Of a stretch of 64,000 nucleotides of DNA, positions 43,490 through 55,720 are shown piece after piece. The notes beneath the pieces were generated by a model. That model was not told the origin of the DNA. It was given only the letters and a program-made list of their open reading frames with translations, and did no database searches. The position numbers and the translations under genes are program-made. The DNA comes from Drosophila miranda. Its lineage: Eukaryota > Arthropoda > Insecta > Diptera > Drosophilidae. Position 1 is the stretch's first letter. Each line of letters begins with the position of its first letter. The stretch lies in contig NW_022881614.1 in the NCBI RefSeq assembly GCF_003369915.1, positions 6,283,001 through 6,347,000 of the forward strand, written 5' to 3'.

Positions 43490-44403
43490 AGGGAAGTGGA
43501 CTAGCAGTCCTAGCTCTACCATCAAAGAGGGAGAGTACGGATGCGAATCACACAGACGTCGAAGAAATTATAAATATCCAGCAGAGAAGATAGATCTCGA
43601 GTGGTATTTTGCATTCTGGGGTCCATCGGTGTTCCGGTGGCCTGTGAGGGACTCGACGAGTTGGCTCACAGAAGCACGGCGCTGAGGGATCTGAGGATGC
43701 AAAGAAAATCCACAAAGTAAAAAGTTTTTTTTTGGTGTTTGATGATTCGGCACTTATCTGACAACGGGAAGCAGGAAATCTCAAGAGGGGCTTTGGTTTG
43801 GCACTGGCAGAGGAGAATCCACAAGCCAGTTAGCAACCGGCCCGGTGCCTGGTGTGCAAAATGAGAACCTGAAGAAGAAAAAAGAAATACCCGAAGTTAG
43901 GATATGGACAGAAAGATTTCTGTTTTTCGCTTCCCCTGCTTACTGCTGGATGCAGTCGGGAGGGTAGATTCTCAATGAGATTTTTGTTCTGAGTGGCCCG
44001 TGGGGACAGAAGTCGGCCACGCGTTGCACTCGGAGCAGCTACAACATCCCGCAACGAACATTCAGTAGGGAAGTAGGCGGAAACAGCGACTGTAGGGAAG
44101 TGAGCGCCCTTGACTCTTAATCTTCCAAGGAAGATAAGATTGTCGATTGTCAACAGCGCTCGCAAGGTTCTAGACGCTGGACAGGAAAAGACGTAGAACA
44201 CCATGTGCGGAGTTGGCCCTAGTAGTAGTTGTGGTTCCTTTCCCCCTTATTATTGTTTTGCCGTATTAAGTGTTTTTGTGCTGAAGATCAGTGAGTTAGC
44301 GTTATAGGTAGTGTTTAGGCGAGTGTTCTGAAAGAAGAATAGATAAGTGTAGTGAATAAAAAGATAAATAGGATAGTTCGAGGTAGGGAAATATAGGGCC
44401 AAG
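43490..44403 (+). other. Leader of the degenerate gypsy element
   Basis: About 0.9 kb between primer-binding site and gag. No gene is supported. Confidence 0.45.
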
Positions 44404-45889
44404 TTGATGAGCGCGTACAACTTGCGGTCTAAACAGAAAATGACCCGCAGGACTCCTCCACCAGGTAACCTCCAAGGACAGATGCAAGGCGGTGACACAC
44501 AGGGCGCTGAGGGGCGTGGAGACGACAGCTGGAATTTGCCAGGCCAATCCAAAGCACTGCCCTCCGAGATTCTCTCTGGAGTAAATGTCGCCATAGCGCA
44601 AGCACAGGAGACGTGGAGAGGCAGCATGGCAGATACCCTGAGTAAGACGCTGCAGGAGGAGATCCGTCGCGGCTTTATGGAGCTGATGGGGGCCATAACA
44701 GAGGTGATGGCGCCTCTGCGCCAGAACGTGGAATTGATCCAAGACCTGAGATTGGAAAGAGACCAGAATGAAATCAAGGATAATAATGGCGATCAGCAGC
44801 CTCTAGCTCACCTCAGGCAGAAGCCGAACACAGGGACCATTCCCAAAAGGTCCAAGGACGATGACGCACGGAATTCCCAGTCGCCTCCAAGGAAGCCGGC
44901 GAGGTTGAGCCAGAACTGGCACCGAGGAATAGGCGATGCGGACCTGGATCCAGGTGCTGGAAGGCCGAGACGGGAGACATCAGGAGACGGTGGAGGTCCA
45001 ACAGATCTGCCACCATTTGAAAGGAGAGACGATTGGAGAGGAGCGAGATGGGGACGCGTCGACAAATGGGAAATCCACTTCGACGGAGACCCAAATAAGA
45101 TGACGGAGCAGGACTTCGTGTTCAGGGTCGAGTTCCTCCGTAGGCAGAACCGACGGTCGTGGGACGAGGTCCTTGACAACTTTCACCATCTCGTCAAAGG
45201 ACAAGCGGCGGAGTGGTATTGGCAATTTGTCCGAGAACGGCCTCCGGAAGTATGGGAGGATTTGAAGGACGAGTTGGTTTCCCGGTTCCGAGCAGTGGGT
45301 GGCGAGTTCGAGCGGCAACCCACCTTGCATGAGCGACGACAACAATCTGGCGAATCTGTGGAAGAGTACTTTAGAGCGATGCGCAGGCTGGCAGCTAGAC
45401 TCACCACACCTTTGGTTGAGTCCGAAATGGTGCGAGTCTTGAAGAAGGGACTCGATGACGAGATCGCCCGCTACGTTTACACGATCCGAGTCCGAAACGT
45501 GGAGCAGCTGAGGGAAGAGTGCCTGGAGTGTGGAGTACTACTTTCGCGGACGCGAGCAGAAGTCGACGTTCCGTCCTGCGCCGAAATTCCATTCAGCCGG
45601 GAAGCGAGTGGAGGAGCTAGAGCCGGAAACGGAGTTTCTGGATGAAGACGAAGCAAGGATAGTAGAAGAAACTCACCTGGCGAACAAACCCATGCTGTGT
45701 TGCTGGAATTGCGGCCAGTTCGACCACGGGTTCCGAGACTGCGTGGCGAAGGAACGCAAAATATTTTGTTACCGCTGCGGAAAGCCAGAAATGTTAACTC
45801 CAACGTGTCCAAATTGCTCGGGAAACGCACGATCGGGCATGATGAAAGCGGGAGATCAGCGCTCGGGACAGAAGCCCGCGAAGAAATAA
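44404..45889 (+). pseudogene. gag: Gag of the degenerate gypsy element (frameshifted)
   Basis: The first frame (44404-45645) starts MSAYNLRSKQK. It contains a gag core with KWEIHFDGDPNKMTEQDFVF and GQAAEWYWQFVRERPPEVW (about residues 225-285). Near 45530 the homologous continuation moves to the next frame (to 45889), which carries the zinc knuckle CWNCGQFDHGFRDC and a second Cys cluster (CYRCGK...CPNC). One small indel therefore splits matrix/capsid from nucleocapsid. Both halves resemble the gag at 63302-64000. Confidence 0.8.
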
Positions 45890-45915
45890 ACGATGGTCCA
45901 CTAATCAATATAGAA

Positions 45916-46987
45916 ACGAGGGGGAACGTTGTGAGTTGCTGCGGACACCGCAACTCTACGGTTATACCCGATACTAAGTCAGTATGGCTCTCCTCCGGCA
46001 GACGCCGCTAATATTAAACGACACGACAAGAGTGCGTGCGAGAGAGACAGAAAATCAGTCTGAGCGTGACGTCGGGCGCTGCGTAGCCACTGCAAATTGA
46101 TTTGCTCCTATTGGCTATAAAAATGATCTCAGATTCAGCAATCTGATAGATATGGTCATTATCTATGATTCTGCGTTTTTAGTTTTCTCGAATGTGCAAT
46201 ATTGTGGATGCAACAGATTTTCGTCCTTTGTGTGGTAGGGGGTAGGGTGAAATTTTGAGATACACGTTTTATAGTAAGACCTAACAGAAGTGCGGATACC
46301 AAATTTGGTTACTCTAGCCTTAATAGTCTCTGAGATTTTTGAATATCCCCAGATTTTCGTTCTTTGCGGTGGCGGAAGGGGGTGTGGCGAAATTTTGAAA
46401 CAAACTCGTCTCGGTCCGATATATTAGGAGTGTGGATACCAAATTTGGTTGCTCTAGCTTTTATAGTCTCTGAGATCTAGGCGCTAATGTTTTACTCTAA
46501 GCAAAGCCGCCTATGAAATTGTTTTCTTGATGCTGGCAATAATAATAATACGATCCAATTCAGATTCCGCAGTCTTAAAGATATGGTCATTCTCTACAAT
46601 TCTACGTTTTTCTCATATCTTTAAAATTGTGGATGCCACAGATTTTCGTCCTTTGTGGGGGCGGAAGTGGGCGGGGCGAAGTTTTGAAATATTTTTGTAG
46701 CAGTGACATATCACAGAAGTCTGGATCCAAAACATCGTTGCTCTAGCTCTTATAGTCTTTGAGCACTAAGCGCTGAAGTGGACGGACAGACGGACGGACG
46801 GACGGACGGACAGACGGACAGACGGACAGACAGACAGACAGACAGGGCCCAATCGACTCGGCTATTGATGCTGATCAAGAATATATATACTTTATGGGGT
46901 CGGAAACGATTCCTTCTGGACGTTACACACATCCACTTTTACCACAAATCTAATATACCCCAATACTCATTTTGAGTATCGGGTATA
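45916..46987 (+). mobile_element. DINE-1 (ISY/SGM-type) copy D, full length
   Basis: The cleanest DINE-1 here: 1072 bp from ACGAGGGGGAACGTTGTGAG to GAGTATCGGGTATA without internal insertions. It includes the (GACG/GACA)n stretch at about 46779-46845. It is inserted between gag and pol of the gypsy element. Confidence 0.9.
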
Positions 46988-47108
46988 ATTAAGAATAATA
47001 GCCCGAATAAATTTAATAAAAATAGTTTGAAGTTCATACCGGCCGAGGAGAGGATGAGGAGATACATACAAATTCGAAACCAGCTTTGATGACAGGCAGC
47101 TGGAGGGG

Positions 47109-48266
47109 ATGCGCGGTGTCAGTCGTAGACTCCAAAAGGCCCGTTCCAGATTTAAGGAAAGGCGACAGACTCGCAAAGAGGTGGCCGAGGCAGTCAGACG
47201 AGGAGCAGGACGCGATCCCAGAGTATTTGCCGAAGTGCAGATAAGAGGACATCGGATTGCTGGACTCCTAGATACTGGGGCATCCGTTAGTGTCTTAAGA
47301 AAGGGCAGCCGTGAACTCCTTGCCGACCTCGAGGTGGAAATGGACAATTATGTCTCGATCATCAAGACAGCCTCTGGAGAAGACAGGTCCATAGTCGGCA
47401 AAACCAAACTCTGCGTAGGATATAACGGAATGAATAAAGAGATCTTGTTTTACGTATGCCCGTACCTAGAGCAAGCCATGTACCTGGGTATTGATTTCTG
47501 GAGATCCTTCGCGCTGGCTCCCACAGTCCTCGGAGAAGAGCCCAGTCGATCCAGCGAGGCCCAAGTAGGCGAGATCCAAATGTCACAAATCAGCCAGTAC
47601 GCCGAACATCGCCAGGAGGACGTGGATGTGGAAGCTTGGACCCTGGAAGACACGGAAACCGAAGAGCTGGAGAAGGTAAAGAAGGAGTTTCTGACCTATG
47701 AGGATGCCGGATTAGGAACAACGACGGTAGAGCAGCGTCGGATCCAGTTGATCCAGGGCGCAGAACCATTTAAAGATCGGCATTACCCTCAATCCCCAGC
47801 GATGCAGGAGGTGATCTGGACCGAGGTGGATAAAATGCTGGAACTAGGAGTGATCGAGGTCAGCGATAGTCCATGGAGCAATCGGACGACGGTGGTGCGA
47901 AAGCCAAACAAAAATAGATTCTGTTTGGACGCGCGGAGACTGAATCAGCTCACCGTAAAAGATGCTTACCCTCTTCCTAGCATCGAGGGTATACTGTCCA
48001 GGATTGACCAGACATATTACATTTCCAGCGTCGACCTCAAATTCGCATTCTGGCAAATTAAATTGGACCCAGAAAGCCGGAAGTGCACCGCATTTACCGT
48101 TGCAGGCCGTCCGCTGTGTCAATTCGTGATGATGCCCTTCGGTCTGTGTAACGCTGCCCAGAGGTTATGCAGAGTGATGGATAAGGTGATCCCGACTCAG
48201 CTCAGATCAAACGTTTTCGTTTCCAGACGCATCTGCGATATCTGCGATTGGTGGCCCAGTGCCTGA
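47109..48266 (+). pseudogene. pol: Pol part 1 (protease and reverse transcriptase N-terminal half), broken
   Basis: Encodes an aspartic protease with LLDTGASVSVL (near residue 54). The start of a gypsy reverse transcriptase follows, with WTEVDKMLELGVIEVSDSPW, LDARRLNQLTVKDAYPLP and VMMPFGLCNAAQ. Just before the expected catalytic Tyr-Leu-Asp-Asp box the frame derails (NVFVSRRICDICDWW), so the active site is lost. The reading frame continues in the next entry after overlapping it. Confidence 0.82.
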
Positions 48267-48964
48267 AAAGAGCGAATTTGACGATAGGTCTAAAAAAATC
48301 CAAATTCTGCTTTAAGTCGCTGAAATACCTGGGGTTTATCATCGGAGGCGGCACGCTGCAAATGGATCCCGATAGGGTTGTGGCTATACAAAAGATCCCG
48401 AGCCCGAGTTCAGTGAAGGAGCTACGGAGATTCATAGAAACCGCAGGATGGTATAGGCGCTTCATCAAGGACGTCGCCACCATCGCGGTACCGTTAACAG
48501 ATGCTCTGAAGAAGCATCCGCGCGGGAAGTTTTCCTTGCCAACGGAAGCGAGGGCGGCCATAGAATCCCTGAAGAAGGCACTCACCACGGCTCCTGTATT
48601 AGTCCATGCCGACTTTAAACGCCATTTCTACATCCAGTGCGACGCCTCAAATTTTGGAGTGGGAGCAGTGCTTTTTCAGCTGGATGATGACAAAGCAGAG
48701 CGCCCAGTGGCATTCTTTTCTTCCAAGCTGAACAAACACCAAATAAATTATTCGGTAACGGAGAAAGAATGCTTAGCTGCGGTATTGGCAATTGAAAGAT
48801 TCAGGCCATATGTGGAATTGATGCCGTTCACGGTAATCACTGACCACGCCAGCCTTAAGTGGCTAATGTCACTCAAGGACCTGAATGGGCGTCTAGCCAG
48901 ATGGTCATTGCGGCTGCAGAGGTTCGACTTTGAGATCGAACACCGCAAGGAGTCGAAAATATAG
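48248..48964 (+). pseudogene. pol: Pol part 2 (RT C-terminal half and RNase H), broken
   Basis: Reads on from the damaged RT (KYLGFIIGGGTLQMDPDRV) into RNase H (IQCDASNFGVGAVLFQ, VTEKECLAAVLAIERFRPY, VITDHASLKWLM). It stops at 48964 after EHRKESKI; one base later the next frame continues VADALSR, so an indel separates it from integrase. Confidence 0.82.
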
Positions 48965-50223
48965 TGGCGGATGCACTATCACGCTGCATCGAGGAGGTGG
49001 TTCTAGACCCAACGGAAATCCTCGGATTCCAGACGACGGAATTCAAATCAACGGAATACCAGGAGTTGAAAGGAGAAGTCTGCAGGAACAAAGAATTATT
49101 GCCTGACCTGCGAATAGACGGGGACCTGGTATTGAAGCGAATGGGCTTCGCGCAAATCGACGACCAAGTGGAAGGTTCAATGTGGAAATTATGGATTCCC
49201 GCGGCACTGACGAAAACCCTCATCGCGAAGGCCCACAAAGACCACACAGCTGGACACGGTGGAATGAAGAAGACCTTGCATAGGTTAAAAAGGCACTACT
49301 ACTGGCCGGCGATGACGGCACAAGTGCGGGAATATGTCCGAAGCTGCACCGAATGCAAGGAATCCAAAGCTCCCAATTACCATAGCCAAGTCGGGATCGG
49401 TCAGGAAGTGGTCACGGAGAGGCCATTCCAAAAGATGTACATAGACTTCCTGGGAAAGTATCCCAGGTCAAAAAGGGGACAGGCCTGGATTTTCAAAATT
49501 TACCTTCTTGAAGGCGATGAGAGAGGCGACCGCTGCGAACGTCGTTCAATTCCTGGTGCAAGAGGTATTCTACAAATTCGGGGTGCCAGAGGTGATCCAC
49601 TCCTATCGAAGGCGTTCATGGACATGGTCAGCGGCTTCGGGATCCGACACATGCGCACAGCAGTCTACTCGCCGCAAAGCAATGCAGTCGAGAGATTAAA
49701 TCGGACGATACTCGCTGCAATAAGGACGTATTTGGAAAAGGATCACAGAGACTGGGACATCTACCTACCGGAGATCGAAGTTTCAATCCGTGACTCGGTG
49801 CACGAAGCCACAGGCGTAACGCCGTTTTTCGCTGTATTTGGACAACAGATGTTTCTGAATGGGAACTGCTATAAGCTGGCGGGGAAGCTGTAGTCTTTGA
49901 CGGAACATGAAGTGCACGCGTTAGATCCCGCGGATAAGCGACACCTCATTCGCGAGCAAATTAAACGCAGCCTACACCAAGCGTATGAGCGGAGCAGCCA
50001 GCGTTACAACAAACGGGCCCGAGTCTTTTTCGCCAGACCTGGCCAAGAAGTCTACAGGCGCAACTTCACCCTCAGCGACTTTGGCAAAAGCTACAACGCC
50101 AAGTTCGCCCGGAAATTCCTAAAATGCAGAGTCGTACGTCCAGTAGGGAATAACGCCTACGAGCTGGAGGATCTGTCGGGGAGGCCGGTGGGGATTTTTC
50201 ACGCCAAAGACCTAAAATTGTAG
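48964..50223 (+). pseudogene. pol: Pol part 3 (integrase), broken
   Basis: Has the integrase zinc-binding region (HGGMKKTLHRLKRHYYWP, CTECKESK) and the first core Asp in MYIDFLGKYPRSKRG. The following ~60 codons are scrambled and the second core Asp (normally in SDNG) is missing. The Glu-containing motif (QSNAVERLNRTI) is present. An in-frame TAG at 49891-49893 separates the C-terminal domain (GQEVYRRNFTLSDFGKSYNA), which ends at 50223. Clearly non-functional. Confidence 0.82.
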
Positions 50224-50456
50224 CGAAAACTTCAGACTGAGTCAGAAACAAGGAAAAGGCACTCACGTAGGGAATATCCGTTCAGTGGGTGTAAGCCTAC
50301 GTTGGGCGCTGCAAGATCCTAGGCACCGTAATGTCCGGGAAGGCCAGCAGTTTTAGGGAAACGTGTAACTCTTCGCTGTTTGCGAATAATTCTCCGCGGC
50401 CATGGTCGCTCGAATTTTCGCTAGGTGTTGCATGCGAAGATATCGATAGGTGAAAC

Positions 50457-50940
50457 CAAAGACTATACAATACCAAGATGTTGCATGAGGAACAAATGCT
50501 TTTTCAATTTTCGTTTGACGCTTCATGGTACGGGCGCGCGGGGCTAGTACTTCAATTCTCTTTTACGCTACCTTCGCCTCCGAAATGCTACTCGGCTTCG
50601 TCAATGCCTCGGTCAGCGTCGAGTCGGTGTGAAAGCATGTCAGTGTCTGCGTGCCGAAACCGTAGGGCAGCGTGGTCGCTGATGTCTTTGGCGCGGCACA
50701 GTGGGGACTCAGCCGAAATAGTCAAAAAATGGTATGAGTGCTTTAGATAAATTTAATGTACGCATCTAATAGAGAATTTTCCAATCGAATTTCAAGACAG
50801 TTTTAGTTTAGGAGATATAAACACTCAAAGTTTAACATTTTTTCAGTGTGCAAATATTTATTGAACTCATATTCACTAACTAATTTAGCAAGCTGAGACG
50901 GTCAAAGGTCCCACTGTGCCGCTCCAAAGACATAGTCTTT
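50457..50940. mobile_element. hAT-like non-autonomous element, copy 2 (deletion form)
   Basis: 484 bp with an 8-bp target duplication differing at one base (GGTGAAAC at 50449-50456, GGTGATAC at 50941-50948). Compared with copy 1 it is in reverse orientation and lacks roughly the outer 200 bp on one side. Its right end passes from the inner repeat (GCCGCTCCAAAGACAT) directly to the terminal AGTCTTT. Confidence 0.75.
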
Positions 50941-51797
50941 GGTGATACCCCATAGAAGCGATGAGGAGGAAAGAAGTTTGAACAGAGTGGCAAGGCCAAA
51001 ATTTAAGGGGAAAAGGTTAGCGAAGAGTGGCGCCACCTGGTCCTGGAGAGTGAGAGTTCCGCGCGCTCTCCGGAGCCGTTATGAGAGAAAATATCCGATC
51101 TCATCCCATAACGGAGTCCCGAAGCCAACTCACCCATACCCCAAAGAAAAGAGAGCCGCCAGCAGCCCGAATCAGGCCATGCCCTTGAACCTAGTTCAAG
51201 GGCGATAGAAGAGAGAGCGATGGGGATCAGCGGCCCGGGAGCATTAAACAGAGCAGCTAAGCCAAGAGGGGGTTCAGAGAAAGAAATTCCCGCAACGGAG
51301 GAGCATGCGCGCCGGACATAGTGATCTAGTGTTTTTTTTTTTGTTCTGAAAGAAAAAGTGAGTGGGATGAGGATGGAGTAGTGGCCATCACCCTGAAAAA
51401 AAAAGATAAATAAATCCGTGATTCCAGGGGATCCAGATCAGTGAGAGACCAGGAACCAGGACTAGCGGGACGGGAAAGAGACCCAAGAAGCATAAGAGTG
51501 AGTCCGCTCCAAAGGGGGGAGTAAAGAAACCCCAAATTAATTTTTTTTGTTGGCCAATCCGTAGGGAATAGGTCACAGCTCCGCCATCCTGGCTTGCTTT
51601 TTGCTGGACTCGAAGGCACAATCCTGGCCACGTAGAGCGGGTCCCTCGCCCATTTACGGAGAGAAAAAAAAGCATCAATCAACTTATTTACTCCCATTAT
51701 TTATTTTTGTTAGACGTCTCCATTTATATGTATATGTTAATCCCTTAATTTAAGTCCGCCCATATTATATCTATATGTAACTTATTTATATTTATTG

Positions 51798-51945
51798 TGT
51801 AAACTTTTAATAGCACGGTTTTATTATATGTTCTTCTTTCTTGATCGGCGTATTCGAATGAATGTGTGTTGGCATATCGATACTTGTCGAGGACAAGTAT
51901 TCGGTATTGTCTTACTTAACATACTATTTCATCGATTAACAACAT
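51798..51945 (-). repeat. 3' LTR of the nested gypsy element
   Basis: The first 60 bases match the other LTR exactly (TGTAAAC...GTATTCGA), then the two diverge strongly with only scattered similarity. The inner end is therefore approximate. Confidence 0.6.
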
Positions 51946-51965
51946 GAGACCATGGTTTTATCCTT

Positions 51966-53216
51966 TCACTCGACCCAGGGTTTAAGCCTTGCTGGTTCTA
52001 ATATACTTCGGAATGGCATTTGCGTCAACTGACAGTCCTCAATGTCGACAACCTCATAACGATCATTATCCAATACTCTATTGATCCTGTACGGTCCTCG
52101 ATACTTTGGTGCGAACTTCTTATTGATCCCCGGTGTTGTGTCCACATGCCGGACTGCTACATAGTCACCAGGTTCATACTTTAATGGGGCTCTATGTTTA
52201 TGGGCATACATCTTCTCATTTTTTTTCTGCGACAACCGTATGTTCTCACTTGCTATTTCTCTTATAGCTTCCAACTCTCTAAGTTCTGACGCTAACTTCT
52301 CCTCTAGGTATTCGGTTAATTCATCTACAACGGGTCCTTTCTGGGGTATTCCAAATAACAATGTGCTAGGTGTCTTTTTCGTACTGCTGCTAACGGAGTT
52401 ATAATTGGCGTGCTCTACCTTGCTCATCAACCTATACCAATCGGCTTGCTCAAGGGGCTCTGACAGTTTTCCTAACATAGGAGTAAGAACACGATTCACC
52501 CGCTCCACTTGGCCATTCGCCTGCGGTGCACCTGTAGCTACCTTAATGTGCTCTATCCCTCTCTCCTGCAGAAAACTAGAGAACTCTAACGAGGTGAAAC
52601 AGGTCCCACGATCTGATATTATCCTAGTAGGGCGACTATAGAAATCAAAATATTTACTTAAGGCATCCTTCGCTTCCCGCGTGCTGGTACTATTAACCGG
52701 GAACAATTTGACAAACTTAGTGAATGCATCTATTACCACAAGGAGGTGTTTTCGCTTAGATCTAATACTCGGCAACGGACCCAAATAATCAACATGTAGG
52801 GTATGAAAAGGAACACACGACTTTGGGATACTATGGAGCGTTCTGTTATGGATTGTTTTAGGCATCGAGTGTAGTATACACGGTAGACAGTTTCTGATGA
52901 ACCTTGCCACTTTACTTCTCATTGACGGAAACCAGTAGGTCCTCAAAAGGTCACTCACGCACTTCTCTGCGGCCAGATGTCCTAGTTTTTCGTGTGACCG
53001 CCTTATCAACTGCTCTTCCATACACATTGGTACATAGAAACATAATTTGTTTTCACAACTCCTCTTGTAAACAGTACCATCTATCATTTCAAAATCTACT
53101 TCAATTCCATCCTCTAGCATTTTTCGAATCCTAACTACTTCATTGTCTCGCATCTGTTCTGTTTGCAATATCAAATCAACATATTCTGGCGTTGCACCTA
53201 CTACCCCAACTATCAA
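51966..53216 (-). CDS. pol: Integrase region of the nested gypsy element
   Basis: A 416-residue open stretch. It has the zinc-binding region (HEKLGHLAAEKCVSDL, CLPC) near residues 75-112. The core acidic residues lie in HVDYLGPLPSIRSKRK, IISDRGTCFTS and QANGQVERVNRV (about residues 140, 200 and 240). A C-terminal domain with YEPGDYVAVRHVD follows. This part is uninterrupted, but the codons between it and the RNase H part carry stops, so the full polyprotein cannot be made. The listed 5' end is not a real start. Confidence 0.8.
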   Translation of the reverse strand: MIVGVVGATPEYVDLILQTEQMRDNEVVRIRKMLEDGIEVDFEMIDGTVYKRSCENKLCFYVPMCMEEQLIRRSHEKLGHLAAEKCVSDLLRTYWFPSMRSKVARFIRNCLPCILHSMPKTIHNRTLHSIPKSCVPFHTLHVDYLGPLPSIRSKRKHLLVVIDAFTKFVKLFPVNSTSTREAKDALSKYFDFYSRPTRIISDRGTCFTSLEFSSFLQERGIEHIKVATGAPQANGQVERVNRVLTPMLGKLSEPLEQADWYRLMSKVEHANYNSVSSSTKKTPSTLLFGIPQKGPVVDELTEYLEEKLASELRELEAIREIASENIRLSQKKNEKMYAHKHRAPLKYEPGDYVAVRHVDTTPGINKKFAPKYRGPYRINRVLDNDRYEVVDIEDCQLTQMPFRSILEPARLKPWVE

Positions 53217-53460
53217 TGATTTTAGTAATCTTTCCTCCTGAAACTCTAACTTGTCCCTCTCTACTGTATCCTCAACACATTTTTTCTCTTTATCTGAATT
53301 CCTACTACTAATGTACTTTACTCCCCCACCACATCGTTAACGCTTCCTCTACATTGGCTCAAATCTCTAATTTCAATCTTCCATCCATCCTCTTCCCTAT
53401 ATTCACTATTCTCTATGTTATCTCTACAATCACCACCAAGGTTCTCTCTATCATCAGACT

Positions 53461-54480
53461 TCACCTATTTCCCAATCTACTTCCTACTGCACTTGATTCT
53501 CCACACTCAATCGCAGGGTTCTGTACGGTACTACTACGCTCTCTATTGATATTTAATTCTCTACACTTAATCACAGGGTTCTCTACGGTACCTCTATGCT
53601 CACTACCAGTGTTGTCTCTACTTACACTATTCCTTGTATATTGCTTTCTACTCTCATCTTTTTCTAAATTAGACTTTTCTAAACCGTATTTGACTATATA
53701 ACCATCCTCTAACATATTCGACACTTGATCTTGTCTGCTCAGCGCATCAACGTGCGCCATACTGGCCCCAGGTCTGTGCATAATGGAGTAATCATAGTTC
53801 TCTAACTCTAGGGACCACCGTGCTATCTTAGGACTAATTGACTTTCTGGTTAACGTCTGTACTAACGAATTACAATCCGTGATTATTTTGAAGGACCTAT
53901 GCTCCAAATATGCTCTAAAACGCCTCAATGCATAAATTATAGCCAATGTCTCTAGTTCGAAACTATGATAACGTGATTCTCTTTCTGTTGTTTTGCCGGA
54001 ATAATAGGACACAGGGTGCATCTTCCCATCATCTTGTCTTTGCATCAGTATTGCGCCATAACCGTATGAACTTGCGTCTGTATGTAATTCCGTTTCTCTA
54101 TTTGAGCTAAAAATGGCTAATACCGGAGGATTTGCCAACGCATTCTTAAGAGTTTCAAACGTCTTCACCTGTTCTCTATTCATGGGAAACGGACCACCTT
54201 CTTTTAACAACTGCACCAAGGGCTTAGCTGTCGTCGCAAATGACAACATGAAACGTCGAAAATACGAAAAGAATCCCAAGCATGAGTGCAGTGCTTTTAC
54301 ATTTTGAGGGACTGGGTATTTTTTCAAGGCCTCAATATGGGAATAACTAGGAACTATTCCGTTTTGATTAACTTTATGCCCCAGGAAATCGATGTTTCGA
54401 TTGACAAACCTACACTTTTTTAGATTTATCTCTAAATTTTGCTCGCTAAACCGAATGCATAGTCTTTTTAATATATCCAT
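53461..54480 (-). pseudogene. pol: RT C-terminal half and RNase H of the nested gypsy element
   Basis: Continues in frame from the RT part after a single TGA at 54510-54508. It reads the RT thumb (KCRFVNRNIDFLGHKVNQNG) and RNase H (LHTDASSYGYGAILMQ, LETLAIIYALRRFRAYLE, IITDCNSLV, HVDALSR). It then degenerates into low-complexity sequence with stops before the integrase frame. Confidence 0.8.
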
Positions 54481-54507
54481 GTGTTCTTCAACTGTTTTAG
54501 TCGCTAC

Positions 54508-55287
54508 TCATATATCATCCATGTACACTACAATGCTTTTGTTCCTAATAAAGTCTCTCAAGAGCTCCGAAATAAATCTCTGAAAAATAGCGGATCCATT
54601 TTTTAACCCAAAGGGCATTCTCAAGTACTCATACTGTCCTTGCGGTGTCACAAACGATGTATACGGAACTGATTTTTCTTCTACGCCTATTTGATGATAC
54701 CCACTTTTCAAATCTATAATGGAAAAACAGCACTTGTTTTCTAAAAACTCAAGACAGTCCTCAATAAGGGGCAATGGGAAATTATCTTTAACAATTCGTT
54801 TGTTCAGACCACGGTAATCGACACACATTCGAAGTTCTCCTGATTTTTTTTTTACTAGGACCAACGGGGAAGCAAAAGGAGACTCACTATGACGGATTAC
54901 TTTCTTTTCTAACAGATCATCTACTATTTCAGCTATATTCTCTCTCTCATGGTAGGATAAACGACGCGGAGTACAATGAAATGGTGTTGTTTCTGTTACA
55001 CGAATCTGCATCTGATACTTTGGTGGTGCTTTAAAGTCAAATTCTTTGTGTAAATAGTATGTCTTAATAACTTCCCTACACTTTTCTGCAAGAGTGAGGC
55101 CAAATTCGAAACCTACGTTAATATGTTCCTCTTCATCAATCTCTACCGACGCACAAAAGTTACTGAATTCGTCGCCTTGATTCATATTCTCGATGGCCAT
55201 TTTGTCATTCCTTGAGTTTTCTTGTGTCTGATTTTTAAATGGATTAGAACGTTTGATTAGCTCGCTTCTTTTTTGATTGATTACCAT
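54508..55287 (-). pseudogene. pol: RT N-terminal half of the nested gypsy element
   Basis: Reverse transcriptase motifs LVLVKKKSGELRMCVDYRGL, IIDLKSGYHQIGVEE and LRMPFGLKN, then the catalytic box VVYMDDI followed directly by a TGA stop. The active-site aspartates are present, but translation would end there. Confidence 0.82.
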
Positions 55288-55690
55288 CTAACTTATCATA
55301 TAGTCTTATGTTAATATTATTTTTACGTTCGGTGAATAAAGACGCGCAGGTTAAACTAATAGCTTTTTGCTTTAACGAACTTAATGATGTGTGTTGCTTC
55401 GCATTGATATTTTTCTTATGAACTAATTTTACTTCAATAACTTTAAGAGCATCGCGTCCCAACAATACCGGCAAAGGCAGCATGTTATCATCTACGATGT
55501 TTAATAAAACGATATATTTCTTTGTGCAAAATTCAATATGGCACTTAAATTTTCCCCATATGGGAATTGGTTGTCCTCCTAGTCCATAGTATTTCCTAAC
55601 TTCATTATAGGCTTCAACTATAGCCGACTTCGGTATCAAAGACTTATGAATAAAACTTACAGGGCTACCTGTATCAAATAGACTAAAAAT
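55244..55690 (-). pseudogene. Protease region of the nested gypsy element
   Basis: The minus strand at about 55690-55640 reads SIFSLFDTGSPVSFIHKSLI, an aspartic-protease active site. The frame continues through NMLPLPVLLGRDALKVIEV to 55244, overlapping the RT frame by 44 bases in another phase, so a frame change lies between protease and RT. Confidence 0.7.
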
Positions 55691-55720
55691 ACTGACGCCT
55701 CTTTGTTCACCAAACGGAAG

